A DNA stretch of 64,000 nucleotides from Deinococcus ficus (GCF_003444775.1 NZ_CP021081.1:856001-920000), one strand, 5' to 3'; positions 1 through 12,596 are shown, numbered from the stretch's first letter. A program made the numbers and translations. The notes: generated by a model from the sequence alone, not told the origin.

Positions 1-451
1 AGGTGACCCGCCCGCCTGCCGGCACGTTCACAGCCGTCAGCGACTTGCCGCCCTGCGGGGCGAACACCACGTACCCGCCCGCGCAGCCGCTGCCGCGCAG
101 CTTCCCGATGTCCTGCACGCCCAGCAGCAGACCCGGCAGCAGCGACGCCACCATGAAGCCCAGCCCCAGCGTCGCCCGGCGCGGCCGGCGGGCATTCACC
201 GCCGCGAAGGCCAGGCCCCCCGGACCCAGCAGCAGCGGCACCACCAGGGCCAGCAACGTGCGGCCCTCGCAGGGCTCGGTCAGCAGCGCCCCGCCCACGG
301 TGCGGACCAGCAGCAGCGCCAGCACGCCCAACCCCCAGCCCAGCAGCAGGGTCGGCAGGAACACCTGCGGGCGCACCGGCCCCCCACCGGACTCCGGCAG
401 GCCGCCGGGGGCGGTGGGCGTGGTCAGGGAAGCACTCGGGCGTTCAGTCAC
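1..451 (-). CDS. Hypothetical membrane protein (3' end outside window)
   Basis: I do not recognise a family. The first 150 codons are present, starting from a GTG and running off the left edge. A Pro/Ser/Thr-rich tail of about 25 residues is followed by hydrophobic stretches near residues 30-50, 65-85 and 95-112, so at least three membrane segments are likely. After them the chain becomes soluble-looking (AGGYVVFAPQGGKSLTAVNV) and may be an outer domain. A TACCCT -10 box (464-459 on the minus strand) lies 7 nt before the GTG, so the transcript is probably leaderless. The Fur-family gene upstream ends 49 nt away on the same strand. Function unknown. Confidence 0.65.
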   Translation of the reverse strand, partial: MTERPSASLTTPTAPGGLPESGGGPVRPQVFLPTLLLGWGLGVLALLLVRTVGGALLTEPCEGRTLLALVVPLLLGPGGLAFAAVNARRPRRATLGLGFMVASLLPGLLLGVQDIGKLRGSGCAGGYVVFAPQGGKSLTAVNVPAGGRVT

Positions 452-500
452 GCCCGCCAGGGTACCCCAGCCGCCCCGGGACAGCCCGCCCCGCAGCCCT

Positions 501-899
501 TCAGGCCTGACTTTCGGGCCGGCAGGCCGGGCACACGCCCAGGAATTCCAGCCGCACGTCGGTCACCGTGAATCCGGGCGGCAGCGCGCCGGCCGGCAGT
601 TCCGGCACCGGCGTGGCCGGCACGTCGAAGATCGCGCCGCACGCGCGGCACACGGCGTGGTGGTGGTCCTGCCCCTGGTGCCGGAAGTCGTAGCGGGTGG
701 CCTGCCCGGCCCGCTCGATGGTGAGCACCACGCCGTCGCGCACCAGGGCGTCCAGGGTGCGGTACACGGTTCCCAAGCTCACGCTGGGCAGCAGTTCGCG
801 GACCTGCGCGTGAATCCACGCGGCGTCCGGGTGCGTGCGCGCGTCCCGCAGGACGTCCAGCACCGCCGCACGTTGTTTCGTCTGCCGGACCATCGTCAT
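501..899 (-). CDS. Fur-family metal- or peroxide-responsive repressor
   Basis: A 132-residue DNA-binding regulator of the Fur/PerR/Zur family. The winged helix covers about residues 5-70, with the family signature VYRTLD at 45-50. The metal-binding half has HHH at 79-81 followed by Cys84-x2-Cys87, and Cys123-x2-Cys126 near the end, the usual structural zinc site. The length is typical. The start is leaderless: TAGTAT lies 6 nt before the ATG. It is divergent from birA, with about 90 bp between the starts. I cannot tell PerR, Fur and Zur apart by eye; the divergence from Fur-type sequences and the two CxxC pairs fit PerR or Zur as well as Fur. Confidence 0.88.
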   Translation of the reverse strand: MTMVRQTKQRAAVLDVLRDARTHPDAAWIHAQVRELLPSVSLGTVYRTLDALVRDGVVLTIERAGQATRYDFRHQGQDHHHAVCRACGAIFDVPATPVPELPAGALPPGFTVTDVRLEFLGVCPACRPESQA

Positions 900-990
900 G
901 CCCCGATACTAGCAAGCCTTCCTGATAAGCCCCTGACACCCTCCCCCGCGCCCCTTGCCCCGCCCGCCCGGACCGGCGTACAACATCCCC
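900..990. promoter_or_regulatory. Divergent leaderless promoters for fur-family gene and birA
   Basis: Two -10 boxes face away from each other: TAGTAT (911-906, minus strand), 6 nt from the fur-family ATG, and TACAAC (979-984, plus strand), 6 nt from the birA GTG at 991. No good -35 match is seen for either. The short distances imply mRNAs that begin at or next to the start codon. A self-regulatory Fur box could lie between them but I see no convincing palindrome. Confidence 0.6.
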
Positions 991-1926
991 GTGCCCGACC
1001 GCCTCCTGAACGTCCTGACCGACCAGCCGCAGACCGGCGACCAGCTCGGCGCCCGGCTGGGCGTGAACCGCGTCACCGTGAACACCCTGGCCCGCAAACT
1101 GCTCGACGACGGCGTTCCCGTCACCACCACCCGCCAGGGCTACGCGCTGGCCCCCGGCACGCCCGCCGCCACGCTGGTCCACCCGGGCGGCGTGATCGGC
1201 CAGGCCCTGCGCTACCAGGGCACCGTGCAGAGCACCCAGGACGCCCTGCGCGCCTGGGCCGACGACCCCGCCGCCCCCGCCCCGCACGGCGCCACTCTGG
1301 TCGCCGAACGGCAACTCAGCGGCCGCGGCCGCCGGGGCCGGGTCTGGAGCAGCAGCGGCGGCACGCTGGTGTTCAGCGTGCTGCTGCAAAGCGCCCCGGA
1401 CGGCCACCCCCTGACCCTGCCCGAGCTGGGCCTGATGCCGCTGACCGCCGGCGTCGCCCTGCACGAGGCCGCCAGCGCCGGGCAGGGCGGCGCGTGCGGC
1501 CTGAAATGGCCGAACGACCTGCTCACCCCGGACGGCCGTAAACTCGCCGGCATCCTGCTGGAAGCCGACCTGCGCGGCGAGGAGGCCCGCCGGGCCGTGC
1601 TGGGCATCGGCGTGAACGTCAGCGAGGCCCCGGAGGGTGCGGCGCACCTGAACGAATTCCGCCCCGGGCTGACCCGCGCCGCGTTCCTGAAAGCGGCGCT
1701 GGACGCGCTGGACCGCTGGCTGGCGCAGCCCCGGGAAGCGGTGCTGGACGCCTGGAAGGCCGCCAGCCTGACCCTGGGCCGCGACGTGCAGGTCCAGACC
1801 GCCCGCGGGCTGCTCAGCGGCCGCGCCGAGGACCTGGACGCCCAGGGCAACCTGCTGCTGCGCGCCCGGGACGGCGACCTGCACACCATCAGCGCCGGGG
1901 ACGTGCAGCTCGTCGGCCGACTGTAA
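991..1926 (+). CDS. birA: Biotin operon repressor / biotin-[acetyl-CoA-carboxylase] ligase
   Basis: A 311-residue protein that activates biotin with ATP and attaches it to the biotin carboxyl carrier protein. An N-terminal winged helix (about 1-60, DQLGARLGVNRVTVNTLARKL) suggests the bifunctional type that also represses biotin genes. The catalytic part holds the biotinyl-AMP loop GRGRRGR at about 111-117 and the conserved KWPNDLL at about 172-178. A TTG at 955 is in frame, but I prefer GTG 991: TACAAC sits 6 nt before it, which fits a leaderless start, and translation from 955 would run through the -10 box. It stands alone, divergent from the Fur-family gene. Confidence 0.93.
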   Translation: MPDRLLNVLTDQPQTGDQLGARLGVNRVTVNTLARKLLDDGVPVTTTRQGYALAPGTPAATLVHPGGVIGQALRYQGTVQSTQDALRAWADDPAAPAPHGATLVAERQLSGRGRRGRVWSSSGGTLVFSVLLQSAPDGHPLTLPELGLMPLTAGVALHEAASAGQGGACGLKWPNDLLTPDGRKLAGILLEADLRGEEARRAVLGIGVNVSEAPEGAAHLNEFRPGLTRAAFLKAALDALDRWLAQPREAVLDAWKAASLTLGRDVQVQTARGLLSGRAEDLDAQGNLLLRARDGDLHTISAGDVQLVGRL

Positions 1927-1939
1927 ACCTCCAGCACCA

Positions 1940-1968
1940 CGAAAAACCCCGCCACGGTGCGGGCGGGG
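1940..1968 (-). terminator. Intrinsic terminator reading on the minus strand
   Basis: CCCCGCC (1947-1953) pairs with GGCGGGG (1962-1968). Read on the minus strand the hairpin is followed by TTTTT (1946-1942); on the plus strand there is no T-run. No minus-strand gene ends here, so it may belong to an unannotated RNA. Confidence 0.5.
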
Positions 1969-2156
1969 GAGCTTCAGGCGGGTTGTCGATGCTTCCCGTG
2001 CGGAGGCCCCTCCCGAAGTGCCCCCAGTCTGCCCGGCCGGCCGGGGCACGGGCATCCGTCGAAAGGCGTACGCCACCCGCGCGCCCCGCCCGGTTCCCTA
2101 AGACCGGGTCAGCCCCCGCTCACTCACCGGCGGCGCGTAGCTGCTGTCCTGGGGCC

Positions 2157-3497
2157 ATGTTCCGCCGTCTCACCCTGATCCTGCTCCTGATGGCGAACGT
2201 GGCCGGCCCCGCCCGGGCCGCCCTGGGCCCACCGGCGGCCGCCACCCTCACCGTGAAACCCGGCGACACCCTCAGCGGTGTCGCCAAACGCACTGGCCTC
2301 AGCGTGGCCCGGCTCAAGACCCTGAACAACCTGAAGAGCGACGTGATCCGCGTGGGTCAGGTCCTGCGCCTCGGCGGCGCTCCCGCAAAAGCCCCCGCCT
2401 CCGCCGGAGCGGGCATGCAGGGCTGGTACACCGTGAAACGCGGCGACACCCTCGGCGCCATCGCCGGGCGCGCCGGCGTGACCGTGGGCGCCCTGCAACT
2501 CGCCAACCGCCTCACCGGCACGGTGATTCGCCCCGGGCAGAAACTGCGCGTCCCGGCCCGCGGCACCCGCGGCGCCGCGCCCCTCCCGCCCGGCACCGAG
2601 GTCCGCACCGTGTACCGCTACGTGCGCATGGCCCTCAAGGACACCCCCGAAGCGCTCGCCGCCCGCCACCGCCTCAGCGTGGACGCCCTGCGGCGCCTGA
2701 ACGCCCTGGGCAGCCGGTCGCACATCGTGCCCGGCAAGAAACTGCTCGTGCCCTCGCGCGTGCCCGTGCCGGTCCCGCCGGCCCCCCGCCGCGAGGCGGT
2801 CACGTACCGCAAGGCCCGCGCCCTGAACATCCCCGTCGACATCGTGCAGGTGGACCTCAGGCACCGCGACGTGCTGGTCGCCCCGGTCCTGCCCGGCCGG
2901 GGCTTCCAGTACGGCGCCGCGGCGACCGTCTCCGAACTCGCCCGGCGCAGCGGCGCCATGGCCGTCATCAACGGCAGTTACTTCCACCCGCAGAGCTACG
3001 CCCCGGCCGGCGACATCGTCATGCAGGGCCGGCTGCTCACCTGGGGCCGCATCCCCATGGCCCTGGCCATCACCCCCGACAACCGCGCCACCATCCGCGC
3101 CACCACCACCCCCGTCCTCGCCCGGCCGCTGGACGCCACCTGGGCCGGCATGGAAACCGTGATCGCCACCGGCCCCCGCATCCTGGCCGGCGGGCAGGTG
3201 ACCACCCGCTACAGCACCGCCTTCCGTGACCCCGCGCTGTTCGGCCGGGCGGCCCGCAGCGCCATCGGCCTGAGCAGCAACCGCGACCTGATCCTGGTCA
3301 GCACCCGGTCGCGCCTCACCACCACCGAGATGGGCAAGGTCATGCGCCGCCTCGGCGTGAAAGACGCCCTGCTGCTCGACGGCGGCAGCAGCACCGGCCT
3401 CGCCTGGAAGGGCCGCGCCGTGCAGGACAGCGTTCGGCGCGTCAGTTACGGCATCGGCGTGTTCGCCTCCTACACCGGGCGCCGCTACCAGCGTTAA
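2157..3497 (+). CDS. Exported LysM / phosphodiester glycosidase-like (NAGPA) protein
   Basis: A 446-residue exported protein. A signal peptide (residues 1-21, [20 protein letters not shown]) is followed by two clear LysM peptidoglycan-binding modules (about 30-73 and 90-133, each with a GDTL core and a closing VGQ/RPGQ-L motif). A third, degenerate LysM (about 148-195) comes next. Residues 250-440 resemble the NAGPA/DUF2233 domain, with [17 protein letters not shown] and the near-C-terminal [11 protein letters not shown] motif. LysM would anchor it to the wall; the C-terminal domain probably cleaves a sugar-phosphate bond or similar, substrate unknown. The ATG at 2157 is chosen because it opens the signal peptide; the in-frame extension upstream is Pro/Arg-rich and not signal-like. 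Confidence 0.85.
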   Translation: MFRRLTLILLLMANVAGPARAALGPPAAATLTVKPGDTLSGVAKRTGLSVARLKTLNNLKSDVIRVGQVLRLGGAPAKAPASAGAGMQGWYTVKRGDTLGAIAGRAGVTVGALQLANRLTGTVIRPGQKLRVPARGTRGAAPLPPGTEVRTVYRYVRMALKDTPEALAARHRLSVDALRRLNALGSRSHIVPGKKLLVPSRVPVPVPPAPRREAVTYRKARALNIPVDIVQVDLRHRDVLVAPVLPGRGFQYGAAATVSELARRSGAMAVINGSYFHPQSYAPAGDIVMQGRLLTWGRIPMALAITPDNRATIRATTTPVLARPLDATWAGMETVIATGPRILAGGQVTTRYSTAFRDPALFGRAARSAIGLSSNRDLILVSTRSRLTTTEMGKVMRRLGVKDALLLDGGSSTGLAWKGRAVQDSVRRVSYGIGVFASYTGRRYQR

Positions 3498-3520
3498 GGC
3501 CCGTGCACTAGGATGCCGGG

Positions 3521-3568
3521 ATGACCCACCGCCCCACCCCCCACACCACCCCGGGAGGCCAGCCGTGA
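3521..3568 (+). CDS. Putative 15-codon leaderless upstream ORF of rbfA
   Basis: ATG at 3521 opens [15 protein letters not shown], ending in TGA at 3566-3568. The TGA overlaps the rbfA GTG (3565) in a GTGA junction, the arrangement used elsewhere in this window for translational coupling. A TAGGAT -10 box (3509-3514) ends 6 nt before the ATG, matching the leaderless promoters of neighbouring genes. The rbfA Shine-Dalgarno (GGGAGG, 3553-3558) lies inside this ORF. Seen directly: the ORF, the overlap and the -10. That it is translated is inference. Confidence 0.5.
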   Translation: MTHRPTPHTTPGGQP

Positions 3569-3852
3569 AACCCGAACAGGTGCAGGCCCAGCTCACCCGC
3601 GTGCTCAGCGAGGCCATCAGCGAACTCCGCGACCCCCGCGTGCCCATGATCGTCACCGTGGACCGCATCCAGGTCACCCCCGACTACACCCTGGCCCGCG
3701 TGTACGTCAGCGCCATCACCGGCGACATGGACGGCCTCCTCGAAGCCCTCAGCCACGCCCGCGGCCACCTGCAGCGCGTGGTGGCCGCCCAGGTCAAGAT
3801 GCGCCGCACCCCCACCCTCGAATTCCGGGACGCGGCCGACAACCGCCTGTGA
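3565..3852 (+). CDS. rbfA: Ribosome-binding factor A
   Basis: A 95-residue protein of the RbfA family, a KH-type factor that binds the 30S subunit and helps 16S rRNA 5'-end maturation. Recognisable features are [21 protein letters not shown] near residues 20-40, the ARVYVSAI strand and the late RRTPTLEF motif. It is shorter than E. coli RbfA (133), lacking the tail. Start is GTG 3565 with GGGAGG 6 nt upstream. Its stop overlaps the GTG of the thioesterase gene (GTGA), so rbfA, thioesterase and Nudix gene appear to be one operon. Upstream, a small leaderless ORF overlaps the start. Confidence 0.85.
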   Translation: MKPEQVQAQLTRVLSEAISELRDPRVPMIVTVDRIQVTPDYTLARVYVSAITGDMDGLLEALSHARGHLQRVVAAQVKMRRTPTLEFRDAADNRL

Positions 3853-4279
3853 CCCCCGTGCAGCACGCCTCCACCCTCACGGTCCGCTACGCCGAGACCG
3901 ACATGATGGGCGTCGTGCACCACGCCACGTACCCCGTGTGGTTCGAGGTGGGCCGCACCGAACTGATGGAGCAGCTCGGCCTGCCCTACACCGAGGTCGA
4001 GGCCCGCGGGTACTACCTGATGCTCTCCGGCCTGAACGTCGAGTACCGCCGCGCCGCCCGCTACGGCGACACCCTGACCCTCACCACCCGCCTCGCGCAG
4101 CTGCGCAGCCGCACCATGACCTTCCAGTACGAGCTGCACCGCGGCACGGAACTCCTCGCCACCGGCGAAACCCGGCACATCGCCACCGACCGCCAGTACC
4201 GCCCCGCCCGGCTGCCCCAGGACGTCCTGCACCTGTTCAGCGCCGCGGCGGGCGGGCCGGACGCTACACTGCCGGACGC

Positions 4280-4283
<4 letters not shown>
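3849..4283 (+). CDS. Acyl-CoA thioesterase, YbgC/4HBT hot-dog family
   Basis: A 144-residue hot-dog-fold protein. The N-terminal motif [17 protein letters not shown] (residues about 10-26) matches the YbgC/4-hydroxybenzoyl-CoA thioesterase active site, where the Asp of ETD is catalytic. [15 protein letters not shown] and YGDTLTL further match the family. It probably hydrolyses short acyl-CoA; in proteobacteria YbgC works with the Tol-Pal system, but no tol genes are here. Starts at a GTG overlapping the rbfA stop and ends by overlapping the ATG of the Nudix gene (ATGA). Confidence 0.85.
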
Positions 4284-4756
<473 letters not shown>

Positions 4757-4901
4757 GCCGGGCGGAACCTGAGCGTTCTCACATCCCCCTTTCACCGCCC
4801 GCAGCGGTAGTCCCGCCACGACGGCTGGGCCCATGAGAACCCACCGAGAGCGACCCTTCACTCACCCCACCGTTCAGGCCGCTGCCGTGTACCTTCCAGG
4901 C

Positions 4902-5657
4902 ATGTGGCCATTTGGAAAGAGCACCGCTGACCGAGTCAAGGAAGCCCTCGACGCCCAGCCCCGCCTGCAAGGCCTCGGCCTGCAGGTGCAGGAACGCGGC
5001 GGCAACGTCACCGTGACCGGCATGGTTCCCAACAGCCGGTACAACAACCTCGTGCGCGTGGTCGCTGAGGGCATCAACGGCGTCAAGAGCGTGGACGTGA
5101 GCGGCCTCGTCGCCCAGGAGGCGGCTGCGCCCACCCCGGCCAGCCCCACCGCCCAGTCCGTGCCCGCCACCCCGCAGACCATGGAAACCCCGCAGGTCAG
5201 CATGGCCGACCCGCAGGCGCAGAACGACGAGATCCTCCAGGAAATCGAGGACTCCAGCCGCGTCGCCAAGGCCGTGCACCAGGCCATCCGCAACAACGGT
5301 GAACTGGCCGACGACCCCATCGACGTGCTGCAGAGCGGCAAGAGCGTGATCCTGCGCGGCGTCGTGGACAACGACCACGAACTCCGCCTTGCCGAGAAGA
5401 TCGCCCGCGGCGTGGAGGGTGTGGCCGGCGTGGACGTCAGCGGCCTGAAGGTCGCCGCCGGCGCCAAGGAACTCGCGAAGGAGAAAGACCAGGACAGTGG
5501 CGACACCGTGTACACCGTCAAGGCCGGCGACAGCCTGAGCGCCATCGCGCAGAAGTACTACGGCGACGCCATGGAATACAAGAAAATCGCCCACTACAAC
5601 AACATCAGCAACCCCGACCTGATCCAGCCCGGCCAGAAGATCAAGATCCCCGGCTGA
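4902..5657 (+). CDS. BON and LysM domain protein
   Basis: A 251-residue protein with two BON domains (about 10-68 and 122-190), each containing the pattern NVTVTGMV or SVILRGVV and a VxGVxxVDVSGL ending, and one C-terminal LysM (about 205-250, GDSLSAIAQKYYGDA...IQPGQKIKIPG). This layout resembles the LysM-BON protein YgaU/Kbp of E. coli (149 residues), which binds potassium, but with a duplicated BON. No signal peptide is evident, as in YgaU, so it may be cytoplasmic. The start is ATG 4902 (MWPFGKST) with TACCTT 6 nt upstream; an in-frame ATG at 4833 would precede the promoter. A terminator follows. Confidence 0.87.
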   Translation: MWPFGKSTADRVKEALDAQPRLQGLGLQVQERGGNVTVTGMVPNSRYNNLVRVVAEGINGVKSVDVSGLVAQEAAAPTPASPTAQSVPATPQTMETPQVSMADPQAQNDEILQEIEDSSRVAKAVHQAIRNNGELADDPIDVLQSGKSVILRGVVDNDHELRLAEKIARGVEGVAGVDVSGLKVAAGAKELAKEKDQDSGDTVYTVKAGDSLSAIAQKYYGDAMEYKKIAHYNNISNPDLIQPGQKIKIPG

Positions 5658-5676
5658 ACCCCGGAACGTGAAGGAA

Positions 5677-5704
5677 AGAGCCGCCCCGCGCGGCTCTCTT
5701 TCGT
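5677..5704 (+). terminator. Rho-independent terminator after the BON-LysM gene
   Basis: AGAGCCGC (5677-5684) pairs with GCGGCTCT (5690-5697), followed by CTTTCGTT. Confidence 0.8.
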
Positions 5705-5779
5705 TACCACCCTGGCTGGCTCCGCCTGTCGTCCTTTCGGCGGACGTGGGGTGGGCGCGTGCGGTGTACGCTGCGGGGC

Positions 5780-7537
5780 ATGAGGGCGGAGTTCGGCGGG
5801 CAGGACGGTGTGGGCGCCGCCCGGCCGGAGCGGGGCGGGGTGATGGCGGACCTGCTGGACGCCCGCACGTACCGCGCCGCGCTGTACGTGCTGCTGGCCT
5901 TCCCGGTGGGCGTGGTGTGTTTCGGGGTGCTGCTGTGCGGGGTGCTGCTGGGCGTGGTGACGCTGCCGCTGGTGGTCGGGGCAGGGTTCTTGCTGGCGTC
6001 GCTGTGGCTGGTGCGGGGGCTGGCGGACCTGCAGCGCTGGATGGCGGCGCTGGTGGGCGTGCGCTTCGAGCCGCGGCTGCCGCGGGCGTACAGTGGGGTG
6101 CTGCCGTGGTTGCGCGCCGTGCTGGCCGACGGGGAGACGTACCGGGCGCTGCTGTTTCATGTGATTCAGCTGCCGCTGTCGCTGGCGTGCTGGGTGGCGC
6201 TGCTGAACCTGCTGGCTCTGGCGGCCGCGGGGCTGGGGGCGCCGCTGTGGGTGAACGCGCCGGGCCTGGCGTTCGTGTGGCAGGAGTACACCGTGCAGCT
6301 GCACGAGTGGAGCGTGCTGGGGATGATGCTGCTGGGCCTGGGCAGCCTGCTGCTCACGGGCGGGCTGCTGAACCTGCTGGGGCGGGTGTGGGCGCGCCTG
6401 GTGGTGGCGCTGCTGGCGCCGGACCTGGGCGCGGAGGCCGCGCAGCGGGAGGTCGTGGCGCTGCGCCGCGCGGCGGGCCGGGTGGCGCTGGGGGACGACC
6501 TGCCCGGCACGCTGGCGGACCTGACGGCGCAGGCGCTGGCGGCCAGCACCGCGCACGGCATCGCCCTGGTGGGTGGGGACGGCGGGGCGCTGGCGCAGGC
6601 GGGCCTCCTCGATCCGGCACTGACCGGCCCGGTGGAGCGCCCGCCGGTGTCCGGGGAGGCGGATGTCCGGCTGGCCGCCAGCGGCCGCACGCTGGTGACG
6701 CTGCCGGTCACGCTGCCGCCCACGGCCGCGCGGGAGGACGGCGGCACCCTGCGCGCGGTGTACGCGGCCGGCACGCGGCCGGCTGAGCAGGAACTCGCCT
6801 TCCTGCTCAGCATCGCCGACCATGCGGGGACGGCGCTGCACGCCTCGCAGCTGATCCAGCGGGCCGGGGAGCGCGCCGGGGAGCAGGAACGCGCCCGGCT
6901 GGCCCGTGAGCTGCACGACAGCGTGGCGCAGGCGCTGTACGGCATCACCCTGGGCGCCAAGACGGCGCGCGCCACCCTGGACCGCGATCCGGCCAAGGCG
7001 CGGGCCAGTCTGGAGTACACCATCAGCCTCGCGGAGGGCGGCGTGTCCGAGATGAAGGCCCTGCTGTTCAGCCTGCGGCCGGACGCGCTGGAGGAAGGCG
7101 GGCTGATCGCGGCGCTGAGCCAGCACGCGCACGCCATGGAGGCCCGGCATGGCCTGAAGGTGCACGCGGACATGCCGGCCGAACCGCACCTCACACCGGA
7201 CGGGCAGGCGGCGGCGTACCGCGTGACGCAGGAGGCGCTTCACAACGTGGTGAAGCACGCCCGCGCCACGCAGGTGTGGCTGGGGGTACGCCAGGACGCC
7301 GGGCGGGTCACGGTGACCGTGCGGGACGACGGGCGCGGTTTCGACCCGCACGCGCAGGGGCGGGGCACGCTGGGCCAGCGCAGCATGCGGGAACGGGCCG
7401 AGGGCGCGGGCGGCACCCTGGACGTGCAGAGCGCGCCGGGCGAGGGCACCATCGTGACCCTGCGGCTGCCCACCGCCCCGGGCGGGGTGCCGGACCGCGC
7501 GGCCGAGCCCGTGGCCGGGCACCGGGAGTCCGCGTGA
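5780..7537 (+). CDS. Sensor histidine kinase, NarX/LiaS-like (HisKA_3)
   Basis: A 585-residue membrane kinase. Hydrophobic stretches at about 38-62, 63-80, 126-160 and 175-205 form four or so membrane segments, similar to a sensor-transporter-like 'Sensor' domain. Next is a GAF-like region (about 240-360) and the HisKA_3 dimer domain with ARELHDSVAQALYG; His379 is the expected phosphorylation site. The HATPase has EALHNVVKHA and the G boxes RDDGRGFD and GTLGQRSMRERA. The start is ATG 5780, 7 nt after TACGCT. It is the first gene of a three-gene operon: its TGA overlaps the next GTG. It should phosphorylate the regulator at 8592. Signal unknown. Confidence 0.9.
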   Translation: MRAEFGGQDGVGAARPERGGVMADLLDARTYRAALYVLLAFPVGVVCFGVLLCGVLLGVVTLPLVVGAGFLLASLWLVRGLADLQRWMAALVGVRFEPRLPRAYSGVLPWLRAVLADGETYRALLFHVIQLPLSLACWVALLNLLALAAAGLGAPLWVNAPGLAFVWQEYTVQLHEWSVLGMMLLGLGSLLLTGGLLNLLGRVWARLVVALLAPDLGAEAAQREVVALRRAAGRVALGDDLPGTLADLTAQALAASTAHGIALVGGDGGALAQAGLLDPALTGPVERPPVSGEADVRLAASGRTLVTLPVTLPPTAAREDGGTLRAVYAAGTRPAEQELAFLLSIADHAGTALHASQLIQRAGERAGEQERARLARELHDSVAQALYGITLGAKTARATLDRDPAKARASLEYTISLAEGGVSEMKALLFSLRPDALEEGGLIAALSQHAHAMEARHGLKVHADMPAEPHLTPDGQAAAYRVTQEALHNVVKHARATQVWLGVRQDAGRVTVTVRDDGRGFDPHAQGRGTLGQRSMRERAEGAGGTLDVQSAPGEGTIVTLRLPTAPGGVPDRAAEPVAGHRESA

Positions 7538-8591
7538 CGCGCCGGCTGACGCGCCGCCCGGCGTCCCGCCCGGTGGGTCCGGCGCTGCGCCGGATGCTGC
7601 TGGGTCTGGGACTGGCAGGCGCGGGCCTGCTGCTGATCTGGGAGGACCGCACGCTGGTGCCCCGCCCGGGCCTGGGCAGCGTGACCACACCCGTGCGCGT
7701 GCCGCTGGACGGGCCGCTGCCGCTGGACATGGCCCGTACGGCCGCCGTGCGGGTGTCCGGGGACCGCGCGAACCTGACGCTGGGCCCGCTGGCGCAGACG
7801 GACGGCGACGTCCTGCGCGGGCAGGGCACGCACCGGGAACGCAACCCGCTGCACGTGCAGACCGGCCGCACCGGCGGGGACGTGCGCGCCACCCTCACCA
7901 TGAACGTGCAGGCCCTGGACCGTGACCAGGGCATCGGCGTGGGCCCCGAGCCCTTCCAGCACGACATCGCCTTGAAGGTCACGCCGCGCATTCCCCTGAC
8001 GCTCTCGACCATCACGAGCGGCGGCACGCAGGCGCTGGACCTGAGCACCCTGCGGCTGCGGTCCCTGAACGTCCGCTCGAACACCGGGCCGCTGGACGTG
8101 ACGCTGCCCGCCCGGCCGTCCGGGCCGCTCACGCTGAGCAGCCTCACCGGGGACATCCGCGTCACGGCCGCCCGGGCGTCCGCGCCGGAGGTCCTGACGG
8201 TCACGAACCGCACCGGGGACCTCACCCTGAACCTCCGCAGCGCCGCGATGGGCGGACTCAGCGTAAACACCACCAGCGGCGAGGTGCGCCTCACGCTGCC
8301 GGCCCGCACCGGCCGCGGCAGCGTGCAGACCGCCATGAGCGACATGACCGTGACCGCCACGCCCGGCACCACGGGCCGGCTGGACCTGCGCACCGTGACC
8401 GGCGACGTGACCGTGCGCGTCCCAGCTCGCCTGCGGGTGCGGGTGCGCTTCCCGGAACGCGAGACGATCACCCTGCCCGCCGGCGCGGACGAGGGCCAGG
8501 AACCGCAACTGGACCTGTTCGTGGACTGCCCCGCCCGCAACTTCACCCTGGAGACCCTCCCGGACTCCAGCCCCCCGACAGGAGCTTCCCC

Positions 8592-8595
<4 letters not shown>
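7534..8595 (+). CDS. DUF4097-like beta-helical membrane-anchored protein
   Basis: A 353-residue protein between a histidine kinase and its regulator, overlapping both (GTGA at the start, ATGA at the end). One N-terminal membrane anchor (about 20-40, MLLGLGLAGAGLLLIW) follows an Arg-rich start. From about 150 to 330 it repeats short strands such as GDIRVTAA, GDLTLNL, GEVRLTLP and GDVTVRVP, the repetitive pattern of DUF4097/DUF4098 beta-helix domains. In LiaFSR-type systems such a protein modulates the kinase, so a sensing or inhibitory role is inferred from position. It is not a close LiaF relative that I can prove. Confidence 0.75.
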
Positions 8596-9284
<689 letters not shown>

Positions 9285-9327
9285 ACGGCGGAATCGGCCT
9301 GGAGCGGACCGCGCCGGCATAGCAAAA

Positions 9328-9362
9328 TCCCCGGGCCTCACGGACCCGGGGACGCTTTTTTT
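9328..9362. terminator. Bidirectional terminator between response regulator and tctA
   Basis: TCCCCGGG (9328-9335) pairs with CCCGGGGA (9345-9352). The plus strand ends in seven Ts (9356-9362) and the minus strand reads ATTTTGC after the stem. It serves both convergent genes. Confidence 0.88.
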
Positions 9363-9366
9363 CACC

Positions 9367-10865
<1,499 letters not shown>

Positions 10866-10869
<4 letters not shown>

Positions 10870-11390
10870 AGCACCCCCTTGAGCAGGCCCGCCGGGAGGG
10901 TCAGGCCCAGGCCGCGGGTGAACAGCAGGTAGGTGAGCAGCGACAGCAGCAGCGCCACCCCCACCATGCGCGGGTAGTGGCGCTCCCCGAACGCGAAGGT
11001 CACGCTCAGGTACATGATGGCCGTGCCGATCACGAAGCCCAGGGGTTGCAGCGCCGCGGCGCCCAGCAGGAACCCGCCCAGGATCACCGCCGGGTTCAGG
11101 TGGCTGATCGGGGCGTCCGGGTCGGTGTCCTCCTCGGCGGCCGGTTCGGCCCGGTCACCGCGCAGCGCGCCGAAGGTCATCACCGCGCCCAGCACGGTCA
11201 GGCCCACGCTCACGATCAGCGGAAACACCCGCGGCCCGACCACCGCATTGATCCCGAAGGGAATCTTCAGGGTGCCCAGCAGCAGGACCACGCCCGCCAG
11301 GGTCACGCCCAGGGCCAGCAGCAGGTCCGGCAGGCTCACCGGGCGGCGGCCCGCCAGGGAAGGCGGTGGGGGAGAGGAACGGTCGGTCAT
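10866..11390 (-). CDS. tctB: Tripartite tricarboxylate transporter, small permease TctB
   Basis: A 174-residue membrane protein with four likely membrane segments (about 22-40, 52-72, 108-140 and 148-170). It corresponds to the small subunit of the TTT transporter, whose sequence is poorly conserved; the call rests on size, hydrophobic profile ([19 protein letters not shown] is typical of TctB) and position between tctC and tctA. The ATG at 11390 has AAGGAG 6 nt upstream. An in-frame extension to 11504 is Pro-rich and lacks a ribosome site, so I reject it. Confidence 0.88.
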
Positions 11391-11525
11391 GCGGAACTCC
11401 TTGCAGGAAACCGGGGCTGGCCCGGAAAGACGGTGCTGGTCAGGGAAAACGGTTGGGGGCGGAGGCCCGGGCCTGGAAGGTGCCCTCTGCGCTCCGCCCC
11501 TCACCCCGGTGTGCGCCGGGAGGCC

Positions 11526-12479
<954 letters not shown>

Positions 12480-12596
12480 GGGGTTCCTCCGGGTGGGGTG
12501 GCCGGGCGCGGCGGGGGCGCCGGACGGCGGGCCAGGGTGGGTCAGGGGGCGGGGCCGGAGCCGGGCAGCCAGTTAAGGGGAAGGCGGGGGCCGGCG

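Noticed and set aside
448..2076. Long minus-strand ORF opposite birA (542 codons)
   Set aside because: Shadow of high-GC coding on the other strand; Ala/Gly/Arg-rich and without domain motifs.
2090..2120. tmRNA or 4.5S SRP RNA start (GGGGGCTGA...)
   Set aside because: No 3' CCA, no SRP GGAA tetraloop core, and the length does not fit.
1965..2150. c-di-AMP (ydaO) riboswitch before the LysM gene
   Set aside because: Cell-wall target and GC-rich structure are suggestive, but I do not find the conserved ydaO core words.
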